Assembly: GCA_001563795.1 (NCBI GenBank)
Contig: LKML01000012.1
Coordinates: 1-35,780, forward strand
Length of the DNA: 35,780 bases
Source of the DNA: Haloferacaceae archaeon B1-Br10_E2g22
GTDB lineage: Archaea > Halobacteriota > Halobacteria > Halobacteriales > Haloferacaceae
Direction: 5' to 3'
Shown: positions 1-8,008 of the stretch, in pieces
Layout: every line of letters starts with the position of its first letter
Position numbering within the stretch: position 1 is the first letter of the stretch
Position numbers and translations under genes: made by a program
The notes under the pieces: generated by a model
Told to the model about the DNA's origin: nothing
Databases searched by the model: none
What the model saw: the letters and a program-made list of their open reading frames with translations, nothing else

Positions 1-1
1 A

Positions 2-75
2 AGCTAGGACAGGGATTTGAACCCTGGAAGTCTCGATTACAAGTCGAGTGCATGAACCGCCCATGCTCTCCTAGC
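2..75 (-). tRNA. tRNA-Thr (anticodon UGU)
   Basis: On the minus strand the sequence folds as a full cloverleaf. It has a 7-bp acceptor stem (GCTAGGA with TCCTAGC), a D-stem GCAT/ATGC, an anticodon stem CTCGA/TCGAG with loop CTTGTAA, and a T-arm CAGGG-TTCAAAT-CCCTG. The loop centre TGT reads threonine ACA codons. There is no intron and no encoded CCA; the discriminator base is U. It lies just downstream of the acetyltransferase gene on the same strand. Confidence 0.95.
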
Positions 76-92
76 ACGCCTGCGAGTCTCGA

Positions 93-575
93 TTAGTCGC
101 CCCCCTTTGAGTGTGTATCGTTTTCCATCGACTTTGTTAACTCGAGTCGATGGGGCCGGTAGTCGTGTCGGCGGTAAAAGCGTCGAGCGTCGTCGTTGGC
201 TGCCAACACCTCGAGCGAGACAGTCTCAGCGCCCAACTCGGCCAACTCGGTTTCGGCGGCTGCAAGCAGCTTGCTGCCAACGCCCCTGTTGCGAGAGCCA
301 GCTCGGACGTACAGATTGACAATCACACCAGTCTGTTCGTCCTGAACGTAGCGGCCGTCTTTGAGAGTATACATCACGAATCCCAGCATTTCATCGTCTT
401 CGCTGGCGACCAACACCCCATCGGAGACGATGTGACGAACGATTGTCTCGGCGACCGCCTGTCGGTTTTCGACGGCCAACAGCCGCGAGCCGTACTGCCG
501 CTGGTCGGTCGCTAACTCGACCCAGAAGTCGGCCAGTAGATCAACTGCGTCAGTCTGTGGCTGGCTGATCTCCAT
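93..575 (-). CDS. GNAT-family N-acetyltransferase
   Basis: This 160-residue protein has the GNAT fold pattern. The central strand (GVIVNLYVRAGSR) is followed by the acetyl-CoA pyrophosphate loop RNRGVGS, then a helix and the C-terminal segment ARRFYRRHDYRP typical of the family. The substrate cannot be read from the sequence. I place the start at 575 rather than at an upstream ATG at 599, because the ATG at 575-573 shares one base with the stop codon of the CBS gene (TGATG), which indicates translational coupling. The N-terminus (DAVDLLADFWVELATDQRQYGS) suits small cytosolic GNAT enzymes acting on proteins or small molecules. Because it is coupled to a CBS protein that may bind adenine nucleotides or SAM, the pair may respond to energy state, but that is inference. 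Confidence 0.85.
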   Translation of the reverse strand: MEISQPQTDAVDLLADFWVELATDQRQYGSRLLAVENRQAVAETIVRHIVSDGVLVASEDDEMLGFVMYTLKDGRYVQDEQTGVIVNLYVRAGSRNRGVGSKLLAAAETELAELGAETVSLEVLAANDDARRFYRRHDYRPHRLELTKSMENDTHSKGGD

Positions 576-1123
576 CAGTAGGCTCGGCAGTCTACACACA
601 CCTGTTGGCCGTTGCGTTCCGAAAGCTCTGGAGCCAACGCTCCACAGACCTCACAGATACTTTGTGTTGAACTTTCGACGGTCGCCGCCTCGGTCTGTTC
701 GGTAACCGCAAGCGGCTCTTCGGGCTGGCTGGTGCTACCGGCAGTCTCGACGCTTTCGTGAGCAGCCAACACATCTCGGTCGGTGAGCACTCCGAGGACT
801 TCGTCTCCAGTGACGACGAGCAGTTGGGAGCGGCCTCTCGAGACGAGCAGTTGGGTGGCATCAGCCAGCGATGCTGTTGGCTCGAGGGTTGCTACCGGTG
901 GCTCCATGACCGCTGCGACCGGGGTCTGTGCGGTGTCGTCTAACAGTGCGGCCATCGCCGTTTGGGCCGACACCAACCCAAGTGGCTCGCTACCGCGAAG
1001 GACGACAACTTCCTCGGCAGCTTCGTCTCGCATCAACTCGGCGGCATCGGCGAGTGTATCTGACTCACTGACCCCGAGAAACTCTCTGTTCATCACATCT
1101 CGAACTGTGATACCATTACGCAT
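575..1123 (-). CDS. CBS-pair protein with C-terminal zinc ribbon
   Basis: This 182-residue cytosolic protein has two CBS motifs in tandem. The first covers about residues 8-62 (VRDVMNREFLGV to LVSAQTAMAALL) and the second about 70-125 (VMEPPVATLEP to GVLTDRDVLAA). A Thr/Glu-rich linker follows, then a zinc ribbon with cysteines at 157, 160, 176 and 179 (CEVC and CVDC). CBS pairs usually bind adenosine nucleotides or SAM and act as sensors. The added ribbon suggests contact with nucleic acid or protein. The architecture recurs in haloarchaea, but its role is unknown to me. The stop codon overlaps the acetyltransferase start by one base, so the two are probably co-expressed. A weak AT-rich promoter-like stretch lies about 30-45 bp upstream, near 1155-1170. 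Confidence 0.88.
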   Translation of the reverse strand: MRNGITVRDVMNREFLGVSESDTLADAAELMRDEAAEEVVVLRGSEPLGLVSAQTAMAALLDDTAQTPVAAVMEPPVATLEPTASLADATQLLVSRGRSQLLVVTGDEVLGVLTDRDVLAAHESVETAGSTSQPEEPLAVTEQTEAATVESSTQSICEVCGALAPELSERNGQQVCVDCRAY

Positions 1124-1212
1124 ACATACTCATGGGCGACAACCGACCAAAAAAGCACCTGCAGAATAGTTAAGAACACGTCGAACGAACAGATGAGGTC
1201 GGATTGGCTCGG

Positions 1213-1527
1213 CTAGCGGGTACGGCTGAACTGGTCTGCGCCTTCGTAAAACCAGTAGCCACCGTTTCGCATGGCCCGGCCGACGGCCTTGTGCATTTCG
1301 ACGATATCACTGAACTCCGATTGATCGAGGTGCTCGAAGATTTCTCGTACCGAGACAACCGTTTCGTGGTCGATTCGGATCGGCTCCTCGCCGTAGTCAT
1401 CGACGAACGTTTTGGCCTCCAGTGGGAAATCTTCGTTTTCGTCGAGCTTCTTTGCGATCACCGCATGGCCGTACTGGCGGCCGCCCTCGCTGCCTTTTTC
1501 GCCGTCGGGATCGTGTGGCCAGTCCAT
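1213..1527 (-). CDS. DUF5785 family protein
   Basis: This 104-residue acidic protein opens with MDWPHDPDGEKGSEGGRQYG, an opening I associate with the haloarchaeal DUF5785 family. The function is unknown. It has no membrane segment, signal peptide or cysteine. The middle is rich in charged and helical residues (DHETVVSVREIFEHLDQSEF), and it ends in an aromatic segment (GGYWFYEGADQF). It is divergent from priS; the 130 bp between them hold the priS promoter. The family name comes from memory of the N-terminal signature, so it is moderately sure. The reading frame itself is convincing because of its start, length and acidic composition. Confidence 0.85.
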   Translation of the reverse strand: MDWPHDPDGEKGSEGGRQYGHAVIAKKLDENEDFPLEAKTFVDDYGEEPIRIDHETVVSVREIFEHLDQSEFSDIVEMHKAVGRAMRNGGYWFYEGADQFSRTR

Positions 1528-1629
1528 ACAAACTGATTCACACGGTGGATGGTTAGTCTTACGCTCCCAGCCGACTGCACTCGAGAGAATCTACCGACAG
1601 CGACGGTTGCAGACTCCGAACGGTAACGA

Positions 1630-1635
1630 TTTTAG
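1630..1635 (+). promoter_or_regulatory. TATA box of priS
   Basis: TTTTAG centred about 25 bp before the priS ATG fits a haloarchaeal TATA box for a leaderless or nearly leaderless transcript. It also supports the start at 1658 over the longer open frame that begins at 1412 and runs antisense through DUF5785. Confidence 0.5.
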
Positions 1636-1657
1636 GTCGTCCTCGCAACCGCCCAGT

Positions 1658-2812
1658 ATGGACGACCGCACCCGCAGGTACCTCCGCGAGCGGTTCGGCG
1701 ATTACTACCGAGCCACAACGGTTGGGCTCCCGCCGGCTGCCAACGAACGCGAGTGGGGTCATATCCCGTGGACGCCCGGAACGGGAACGACGATGGTTCG
1801 ACACCAATCGCAACTCGAGTTAGGCGACGTCGATGACTTTCTGGCCCGGACTGCGCCCCGACACGCCTACTTTTCGGCCGCCAGATACACCGATCCCTCG
1901 GCCAGCACGATGTCACAAAAAGGCTGGCGCGGGGCGGATCTCGTGTTTGATCTGGATGCCGACCATCTTCCCGGTGTCGACCCCGAGGAGGCGACGTACG
2001 CCGAAATGCTCGAGGTCTGTAAAGACGCCCTCTTTCGTCTCCTGCGGTTCATCGAGGAGGATTTTGCATTCGAGGACGTCGAGGTCGTTTTCTCAGGCGG
2101 CCGAGGCTACCACGTGCACGTCCGTGATGCCGAGGTTCAACAACTCGACAGCGATGGGCGCCGAGAGATCGTCGATTACGTACTGGCCGAAAACCTCGAG
2201 ACCGACAACCTGATTCGGACTATCTCGGCGGGCGGAACCACTCGGCGCGTCCTGCGAACCGAAGGTGGGTGGGGCCGACGCGTCCACACGGAACTACTGG
2301 CGGTGATCGAGGAACTCGATGACCTCGAGGAACCCGAAGCCCTCAAACGGCTCACCGAGATCAAAGGGATCGGCGAGGGTCGCGCCGAGACGATTCTCGG
2401 CGCTATCGAGGCAAACCGCAAGGCAATCGAAACCGGGAATATGGAGGCCGGCGGCCCAGGAATTCGACTACTTGTGAGGACGCTGGCCGAAGACGTGAAA
2501 GCCGCTGAATCCGCCCCAATCGACGAGCCCGTGACCACGGATACCCACCGTCTCATTCGGTTACCGAAAACACTTCACGGCGGCAGCGGACTGGTTGTCA
2601 AACCTCTCGAGCGTGAGCAACTCGAGGCGTTCGACCCGCTGGTGGATGCCATTCCGGAGCGGTTTCGTGGCCAAACAATCGAGATCGAACTCGCAGAACC
2701 ACAGCGAGTTGAACTCGACGGCGACATAACTAAGTTGGAGGCCGGTCATCACACAGTAGCAGAGTACGTCGGCGTCTTTCTGATGGCGCGCGGCGAGGCA
2801 CAGAAAGTATGA
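1658..2812 (+). CDS. priS: DNA primase small (catalytic) subunit PriS
   Basis: This 384-residue archaeo-eukaryotic primase makes the RNA primers for replication together with PriL. The active site is intact: the metal-binding pair D98 and D100 in FDLDADH, the nucleotide-binding SGGRGYH motif at 146-152, and the third acidic site D295 in DTHRLIRLPKTLHGG. The start was chosen at MDDRTRRYLRERFGDYY because conserved primase sequence begins there and a TATA box sits 25 bp before it; the frame stays open upstream only by chance. Residues about 232-252 (LTEIKGIGEGRAETIL) look like a helix-hairpin-helix element inserted between the catalytic motifs. The gene overlaps gins by ATGA, so the two replication genes are translationally coupled. 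Confidence 0.97.
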   Translation: MDDRTRRYLRERFGDYYRATTVGLPPAANEREWGHIPWTPGTGTTMVRHQSQLELGDVDDFLARTAPRHAYFSAARYTDPSASTMSQKGWRGADLVFDLDADHLPGVDPEEATYAEMLEVCKDALFRLLRFIEEDFAFEDVEVVFSGGRGYHVHVRDAEVQQLDSDGRREIVDYVLAENLETDNLIRTISAGGTTRRVLRTEGGWGRRVHTELLAVIEELDDLEEPEALKRLTEIKGIGEGRAETILGAIEANRKAIETGNMEAGGPGIRLLVRTLAEDVKAAESAPIDEPVTTDTHRLIRLPKTLHGGSGLVVKPLEREQLEAFDPLVDAIPERFRGQTIEIELAEPQRVELDGDITKLEAGHHTVAEYVGVFLMARGEAQKV

Positions 2813-3795
2813 ATCTCGACGAGCTTCGAACAGTCCAATCGAAAGAACGCCGCAAAGACAGCCTCCAGCAGCTGCGCGATTCGTTCTATAGGGACGTTGC
2901 AAGCTTTATTCAAGATCTCAAAGCCACCCGCGACCGCCGCGCCCAGCAAGTCGACGACCCGTTTGGCGACTCCGAAGTTCGGCGGCTCTCCGATGAACTC
3001 GAGACGGCCGAAGAAGTCGCCGAAGCCGTCTACGAACGCCGAGTCGGCAAAGTGGTCAAACTCGCCAGCTTTGCGGCCGCCGAGATGCCCGTCGACGACG
3101 AGGGCATGACCAGCGAGGAACGCGAACTGTTCGATGATCTGGTCAGACGGATCTCACAAAACAAACAGGCAGTCTTGGATGTGCTGTCGGGCCCCACCGA
3201 AACCACCGAGAGTCGGGCACCAGATTCCAGCAAAACTGGCCCCACGAATCCGGCTGAGACTCCAAGCAAAACCCAACCAACCCAGCCGACAGCGACACAA
3301 ACTACCCATAAGGCTGACTCGCCGCTAGACAGTGACAACGTGCTTGCCGAGGCCATGGGCACGGACACAAAAGAGCCGACAGCCACCACCGACGCTGAAT
3401 CAGCAGCTGATCCAGCCTCGGTGGCCGCCGGTTCGGGCGATACGGCAGCCGAGGACGTCCCACCACCCGAGGCCGAACCGGAGCCCGATGCCGTGTTGGG
3501 TACTTCGACCGACGGCGGGACAGCCAAAGTAGCTGATCTAACCCATTCCGGGACAACTCATGTTGAGTCATCCACACCGACTGCCGGCGAGACAACGACA
3601 AGCGAAACCGCCGACAACACAAGCCCGACCGACGAGAAAAACGAGCGGACGACCGTTCGGATCACGAAAAACGTCGGTGACATTTTTTGTGTCGATGGCC
3701 GCGAGTACACCCTTCGGTCGGAAGATGTTGTCACACTACCGACAACGAACGCCGAGCCGCTGGTCGATCAAGACGCTGCCCAACGACTCGAGTGA
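2809..3795 (+). CDS. gins: GINS complex subunit (Gins51 type)
   Basis: This 328-residue protein should be the archaeal GINS subunit that joins MCM and RecJ/GAN in the replicative helicase complex. The N-terminal A domain (about 1-127) is helical (LQQLRDSFYRDVASFIQDLK). A Thr/Ala/Glu/Pro-rich, probably disordered linker (about 128-275) follows, and then a small C-terminal B domain (about 280-328, VRITKNVGDIFCVDGREYTL). The A-then-B order is that of Gins51. The linker is much longer than in non-halophilic homologues, as is common in haloarchaea. The ATG at 2809 overlaps the priS stop (ATGA). The gene converges on the UspA gene with a 26-bp gap. Confidence 0.9.
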   Translation: MNLDELRTVQSKERRKDSLQQLRDSFYRDVASFIQDLKATRDRRAQQVDDPFGDSEVRRLSDELETAEEVAEAVYERRVGKVVKLASFAAAEMPVDDEGMTSEERELFDDLVRRISQNKQAVLDVLSGPTETTESRAPDSSKTGPTNPAETPSKTQPTQPTATQTTHKADSPLDSDNVLAEAMGTDTKEPTATTDAESAADPASVAAGSGDTAAEDVPPPEAEPEPDAVLGTSTDGGTAKVADLTHSGTTHVESSTPTAGETTTSETADNTSPTDEKNERTTVRITKNVGDIFCVDGREYTLRSEDVVTLPTTNAEPLVDQDAAQRLE

Positions 3796-3821
3796 TCGGT
3801 CGTCCGCAGTGGGTGGTCTAC

Positions 3822-4250
3822 TTACTTGATAATCGTCACCGGCACAGTCGCTTTATCGAGTATACTTTTTGCGACGCTGCCGAAGTTTGTCGAATCCTCT
3901 GAGAGTCCACGGTGGCCGACGTAGATTGCATCGATACCCGTTTCTTTTGTGTGGTTGGTGATCGTCTCGGCGGGCCAGCCCGCAAGCAGTTCTGTTGAGG
4001 TCTCCAGAGGGCTGTCACGCTTTTCGGCGGCAGTTTGGGCGATGCGTTCGGCCTCCGAAAGTGTCTGTTTGCCGTACTCAATGGCAGTATCGCTGCCGGG
4101 AATGACGAGACTGCCCTCGACCAGCTTTGGTTCCGGTGTGAGTACATGAACGATTTCGAGGGGAGCCCCCCAAGCAGTGGCCTCGATAGCCGCATGTTCG
4201 ACCGCACGCTTGCTGACTGCCGAGCCGTCTGTGGCAACAAGATACTGCAT
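3822..4250 (-). CDS. UspA-family universal stress protein
   Basis: This single-domain Usp protein of 142 residues starts with the family signature MQYLVATDGSAVSKRAVEHA and ends with a strand after the nucleotide loop (ATVPVTIIK). The ATP-loop region reads VGHRGLSEDSTNFGSVAKSI. It keeps the G-x2-G and GS elements, but there are eight residues between them instead of the usual nine, so nucleotide binding may be altered. The AE-helix IEYGKQTLSEAERIAQTAAEK is typical. It is probably a dimeric cytosolic stress protein with no known substrate. A TATA-like CATTAATAATG lies near 4272-4282 on its strand. It is in line with the transducer gene upstream but 72 bp away, so it may be transcribed separately. 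Confidence 0.92.
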   Translation of the reverse strand: MQYLVATDGSAVSKRAVEHAAIEATAWGAPLEIVHVLTPEPKLVEGSLVIPGSDTAIEYGKQTLSEAERIAQTAAEKRDSPLETSTELLAGWPAETITNHTKETGIDAIYVGHRGLSEDSTNFGSVAKSILDKATVPVTIIK

Positions 4251-4322
4251 AGTTGACCTGATGGCTTGGCCATTATTAATGACTCTACTCTGTTCTCATC
4301 CGATGAGAGGCGGCAGTGCGGT

Positions 4323-5828
4323 TCAGCGCGAATCGAGCCGACAGGTGTTGTCGGCTGCACCAGCATAAAACGAGGCCAACTGGGCTGGAACTGTTGTTTC
4401 ATCGACCACATTAACGACGAGATCTGACTCGCTGAGCGTCTCGCCGTCGTTGTTGTAGGTGTTTTCACGCACAGCCGCTTCGCCCATCAACTCGAGTTCG
4501 CCGGCAATGTTGCCGACTACGACACAGGGGCGATCACGTTTGCGGTCGACCTGCTCGTTGGCCCGCGAGAGGCCGGTGTCTGTGATGTCGATTACGTTTT
4601 CAGTCGGCCGCCACGATCCAAACAGATCCAATACGAACAGTCGGTTGCTTGCCAGTGCGTCATCGAGTCTCACGCCTGTCTCTCGGTCGAGTACTGACGC
4701 CAGCGTCGATCGGCCGAGAGTTGCAGTCGGCGACAGCGAGACGGCCCAGCCCGCATCAATGGCAGCCGCACAAAGCCCTGCAACTGCCTCATCAACGGTT
4801 GATTCAGTGCGACTGTCGGTTCGTTCAGCAGCCAGGACGTTTCGCGAGCCAGCCGGCAGCCCGCCGGTAGCATCAAGCATATCGATTCCCGTTGGGACAG
4901 TCGGTGCCTGACTAAGTCGCTGCTCGCGCTGGGTTCGTGCGGTCGACAGTGCATCGTCAATCTCTCCGAGGAGATCAGTTGTCTGGGCACGTTCGTCACG
5001 AATATCGACAACTGACTGTTCGATCTCACTGGCGGCCTCCGAGGTGTTTCGCGTGAGGTTAGCCACACGCGTGCTTGCTTCGGCTCCTTCGGAGACTGCC
5101 GCCGAAACCTCTTCGACACCAGCGGCTGCTGAGTCCATTTCGTCTTCGACAGTATCGAGTTGGTTATCAGCCGTCTCGACTTCTGTAGTACCGGTCTCGA
5201 CGGCAGAGACGGCCGACTCGAGCGAGTCAGTGACTGTATCGGTGACGGATTTGATCTCCTTGACGGCGGTTTCGATCTCTTCGGTGCGCGATTGGGATTC
5301 TTCGGCCAGCGATTTCACCTCGTCGGCGACCACCGCAAAGCCTGCACCCTCCTCGCCGGCTCGAGCGGCCTCGATGGAGGCATTGAGCGCCAGCAGATTG
5401 GTTTTGTCGGCGATGTCATCGATAACATCGACGATCTCATCAATTCGGTTAATCTGTGCTTCGAGCGTCTCGAGTTGTGTATCGACACGTTCGGTTGCCC
5501 TCGAGGCATCCTCCATGGCCTGTGTGGCCTCGCTGGTTGCTTTTCGACCCGCAGTGGCTGCAGATGCCGCCCGGTCTGTCGTCTGGCTTACCTCTTGGGC
5601 ACTTGAGGCGACCTGTTGGATGGTAGCGCTCAACTCGGAGACATCATCAGCGACCGTCTCCATATCCGTGACCTGCGTGCTGGCGGCATCCCGGATCAAC
5701 GAGAGCCGCTCGTCGACGGATTCCGATGTCGCATGGACAACGCTGACCGCGCCCTGAGCGTTGGCAATCATCCCGTCTTCGATAGTCGAACCATGAGCCT
5801 CATCAACAGCCGGCTGTTCTGTAGACAT
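4323..5828 (-). CDS. Soluble Htr-type transducer fused to a degenerate KaiC/RecA-like domain
   Basis: This 501-residue protein has no membrane segment. Residues about 30-300 form a long methyl-accepting chemotaxis coiled coil. The conserved hairpin tip lies at 139-177 ([20 protein letters not shown], then [16 protein letters not shown]), the part that contacts CheA and CheW. Ala/Glu/Ser/Thr heptads on both arms would carry methylation sites. Residues about 311-501 resemble the KaiC/RadA fold. The entry [19 protein letters not shown] matches the KaiC start (GxxxLDxxxGGGxPxGSxxLxxG), and [12 protein letters not shown] sits where Walker B is expected. The P-loop is lost ([12 protein letters not shown] has no GKT/S). 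The gene is therefore a cytosolic transducer whose sensory part is probably this C-terminal pseudo-ATPase; that role is inference. The similar stand-alone haloarchaeal module is often annotated HTR-like. Confidence 0.88.
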   Translation of the reverse strand: MSTEQPAVDEAHGSTIEDGMIANAQGAVSVVHATSESVDERLSLIRDAASTQVTDMETVADDVSELSATIQQVASSAQEVSQTTDRAASAATAGRKATSEATQAMEDASRATERVDTQLETLEAQINRIDEIVDVIDDIADKTNLLALNASIEAARAGEEGAGFAVVADEVKSLAEESQSRTEEIETAVKEIKSVTDTVTDSLESAVSAVETGTTEVETADNQLDTVEDEMDSAAAGVEEVSAAVSEGAEASTRVANLTRNTSEAASEIEQSVVDIRDERAQTTDLLGEIDDALSTARTQREQRLSQAPTVPTGIDMLDATGGLPAGSRNVLAAERTDSRTESTVDEAVAGLCAAAIDAGWAVSLSPTATLGRSTLASVLDRETGVRLDDALASNRLFVLDLFGSWRPTENVIDITDTGLSRANEQVDRKRDRPCVVVGNIAGELELMGEAAVRENTYNNDGETLSESDLVVNVVDETTVPAQLASFYAGAADNTCRLDSR

Positions 5829-5860
5829 TCAGGCAGACAAAGAACAACAAACAACAAAAA

Positions 5861-5870
5861 TATTTATACA
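5861..5870 (-). promoter_or_regulatory. Likely TATA box of the transducer gene
   Basis: TGTATAAATA on the minus strand lies about 38 bp before the transducer ATG, which would leave a leader of roughly ten bases. It is part of a run of A/T-only words reaching about 5895. Confidence 0.5.
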
Positions 5871-6168
5871 TTAAATAAATAATGAACAAATAAATGTTAA
5901 GTCGAAAGACATGTAGACAAAATTTTGGACTAAAGGTTTAATTTGTTTTTGTAGTGTCGAAGTTCCTTATTTGCTGTTTTATACCAGTTTTGTATGATTT
6001 CTTCAATTGGCTTGTACTGGCGGCGCTGCTCAGGTGTATTGTAACTGTCTCACCATGGATAGGATAACCAGAGCCCACTGCCGTCGTTTCTGTGGTGTTC
6101 ACAGTCCCGCTGAGTGCTGTTTCTTACTGCAAACTGACTGTTGGGTAGTGTCGTTCTTGATTCTTTAT

Positions 6169-6188
6169 TTATCCGTTAGAGTGGATAA
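6169..6188. repeat. Inverted repeat TTATCC-N8-GGATAA, possible operator
   Basis: Perfect 6-bp arms lie at 6169-6174 and 6183-6188, about 55 bp before the dehydrogenase start. They overlap a TATA-like TTTATTTAT. The position suits an operator for the dehydrogenase-aldolase pair, but arms this short can occur by chance. Confidence 0.35.
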
Positions 6189-6241
6189 GGCGGGTGGGTA
6201 TGGCTATCATACTTTTGTCGTGTCGTCCCGAATAGCCTATT

Positions 6242-7219
6242 ATGACAGAATCTTGGGAAATATTGTGCCCAGCGCAGATCGATGCTTCTGGCCCCGAGTC
6301 TGTGTCCGATTTTGCCACATCGGTCGGTGTAGATAGTTACGACAGCACTGCTGCTGTGCTCGCTGATATCGACCAGTACGACGCAGTAATCGTCCGGACT
6401 ACCGAACTCACCCGCGAGATCCTCGAGCGCGCTGAGAAGTTGAAAGTCATCGCCAAACATGGCACTGGAGTAGATAACATCGACATCGCAGCCGCCTCTG
6501 AACAGGGAATCGTTGTCTGTAATACCCCAGGTGTCAACGCCCGTTCGGTCGCCGAACACACGCTTGCGTTGCTGTTTGGCGTGCGGCGACACCTCGTGGC
6601 AGCCGACCGCCACGTCCGTGCGGGCGGCTGGGATCGCCCCTCGTATACAGGCTTCGAGCTTCAGGGAACCACACTCGGGCTAATGGGGTACGGATCGATT
6701 GGCCGCGAAACCGCAGCTATCGCCCGCGGGGTCGGCCTCGAGTTGCTGGTGTATGACCCACACCACGCTGCGGCGACGCTACCCGAGGATACCGAGCGGG
6801 TGAACGAACTCATAGACCTGTTTGACAGTGCGGACGCTGTTAGCCTCCATGTACCACTGGACGACTCGACGCGTCAGGCCGTCTCGACAGAGGAACTCGC
6901 TGCTCTGGGTGAGACGGGAGTGCTCATAAACACCTCCCGTGGTGGCATCGTCGACGAGGACGCGTTACTCAAGGCACTGGCCTCCGGTGCGATCGGCGGT
7001 GCCGGTCTCGATACGTTTGAAAACGAACCACTCGGGTCTGGCCACCCGCTGTATATGTTCGACGAGGTGCTTTTGACACCGCATCTCGGCGGGCTCACCC
7101 ACAACGCCTTGCGACGTATGAGCCGTCAGGCGGCCGCCAACATCAGAACAGTCTACGAAGGCGGCCTGCCCGACTCGACGATCAATCCCGAGGCAGTAGG
7201 CCAGGAGGCTCACCAATGA
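6242..7219 (+). CDS. D-2-hydroxyacid dehydrogenase (phosphoglycerate dehydrogenase-like)
   Basis: This 325-residue NAD-dependent enzyme has the substrate-binding lobe at both ends. The Rossmann motif is GYGSIGR (G149-x-G151-x2-G154), with D172 (VYDPHH) set to bind the NAD ribose. The catalytic trio is present: R233 (NTSRGG), E262 (FENEP) and H281 (TPHLGG). It lacks the ACT and extra domains of serine-pathway SerA, so the substrate may be another D-2-hydroxyacid rather than 3-phosphoglycerate. Its stop overlaps the start of an HpcH/HpaI aldolase (ATGA), which suggests the two act together in breaking down a 2-keto or sugar acid: the aldolase would release pyruvate plus an aldehyde, and the dehydrogenase would reduce or oxidise a related keto/hydroxy acid. 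Confidence 0.93.
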   Translation: MTESWEILCPAQIDASGPESVSDFATSVGVDSYDSTAAVLADIDQYDAVIVRTTELTREILERAEKLKVIAKHGTGVDNIDIAAASEQGIVVCNTPGVNARSVAEHTLALLFGVRRHLVAADRHVRAGGWDRPSYTGFELQGTTLGLMGYGSIGRETAAIARGVGLELLVYDPHHAAATLPEDTERVNELIDLFDSADAVSLHVPLDDSTRQAVSTEELAALGETGVLINTSRGGIVDEDALLKALASGAIGGAGLDTFENEPLGSGHPLYMFDEVLLTPHLGGLTHNALRRMSRQAAANIRTVYEGGLPDSTINPEAVGQEAHQ

Positions 7220-8001
7220 GGGTCGAAAACGGCTTTCGACAGGCACTCGAGACGGACGAGACGCTTGTTGGGGCTGCCTGCGGAACGTTTTCGCCGACAG
7301 TAGTCGAACTGCTTGGATCGGTCGGCTTCGATTTCGTCTGGTTGGATTTCGAACACGGCGGGCCGAGCCCGTACGACAGCACTGTGTTTGAGGAGCTGAC
7401 CCGCGCTGCCGAGACTGGCGGCATCGAACTGCTTGTGCGGTTGCCCGAGCCCAACCCACCGCTTGTGCGTAAAGTGTTGGATGCGGGGGTGCGAACGATA
7501 CTCATCCCACGGGTCGAAACAGCCGCCGAACTACGGCAGGCAGTCGCTGCTGCGTACTTTTCCTACGAGGGTGATGTCGGCGACCGCGGGGTCGGACTAG
7601 GTCGCACCAGCGAGTGGGAAGGCTACGTCGAAAGTCACATCGGCGGCGAAGACGAGCAAGTGCTCGTCGGCACGATGATCGAAAATCAAACCGCAGTCGA
7701 CAATATCGAACAGATTCTTTCGGTCTCGAAGTTGGGCTTTGTGTTTGTCGGGCCGGCGGATCTGTCGATGTCGCTGTCAGGCGGCGAACCACTGCATACA
7801 ACCGCCGACCAACTCGAGACAGCAATCGAGCGTACTCGAACGGCCTGTCTGGATGCGGAGGTTCCAATCGGTCGGATTCAGAACGACCCCGCAGACGCCC
7901 GCGAAGCTATCGAGCAGGGATACCAGATCGTTCGAGTCGGTGGCGACATCGGAGCGATTCGCTCGACACTCGCCGAGCGCCTCGAGGCAGTCACCAAGTA
8001 G
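7216..8001 (+). CDS. HpcH/HpaI-family class II aldolase
   Basis: This 261-residue enzyme belongs to the 2,4-dihydroxyhept-2-ene-dioate/2-keto-3-deoxy acid aldolases, divalent-metal enzymes that cleave 2-keto-4-hydroxy acids to pyruvate and an aldehyde. Visible active-site elements are H47 in WLDFEHGGPS (general base), R75 in LLVRLPE, metal ligand E156 in TMIENQTAVDN, and D182 in VGPADLSMS. Length and motif order match the family. Which aldehyde partner it uses cannot be read. The start overlaps the dehydrogenase stop by four bases, and the gene ends seven bases from the convergent HTTM gene. Confidence 0.93.
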   Translation: MRVENGFRQALETDETLVGAACGTFSPTVVELLGSVGFDFVWLDFEHGGPSPYDSTVFEELTRAAETGGIELLVRLPEPNPPLVRKVLDAGVRTILIPRVETAAELRQAVAAAYFSYEGDVGDRGVGLGRTSEWEGYVESHIGGEDEQVLVGTMIENQTAVDNIEQILSVSKLGFVFVGPADLSMSLSGGEPLHTTADQLETAIERTRTACLDAEVPIGRIQNDPADAREAIEQGYQIVRVGGDIGAIRSTLAERLEAVTK

Positions 8002-8008
8002 GATTTAC

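Larger units (their letters stand above)
5829..6241. other. 413-bp gene-free, partly AT-rich intergenic region
   Basis: This gap separates the divergent transducer and dehydrogenase genes. The first about 180 bp are conspicuously AT-rich, with repeated AAATAAAT-like words, compared with the GC-rich coding sequence around it. I see no convincing small gene: frames that cross it are rich in Cys, His and Trp and lack the acidic composition of real proteins here. It holds the transducer promoter, an inverted repeat at 6169-6188, and presumably the dehydrogenase promoter. A small RNA cannot be excluded. Confidence 0.6.

Noticed and set aside
3030-3527. Minus-strand frame in the GINS linker
   Set aside because: Low-complexity Ser/Val/Gly composition produced by the Thr/Ala/Glu-rich linker on the other strand.
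5044-5757. Serine-rich plus-strand frame opposite the transducer
   Set aside because: Ser/Thr/Val runs are the mirror of Glu/Asp/Ala-rich coiled-coil codons; no start signal.
6007-6336. Possible gene in the gap before the dehydrogenase
   Set aside because: Cys/Trp/Phe-rich translation overlaps the real gene start in another frame and has no promoter or acidic composition.
6242-7219. Calling the dehydrogenase a true serine-pathway SerA
   Set aside because: The length (325) lacks the ACT and intervening domains of haloarchaeal SerA, and the neighbour is a keto-acid aldolase.
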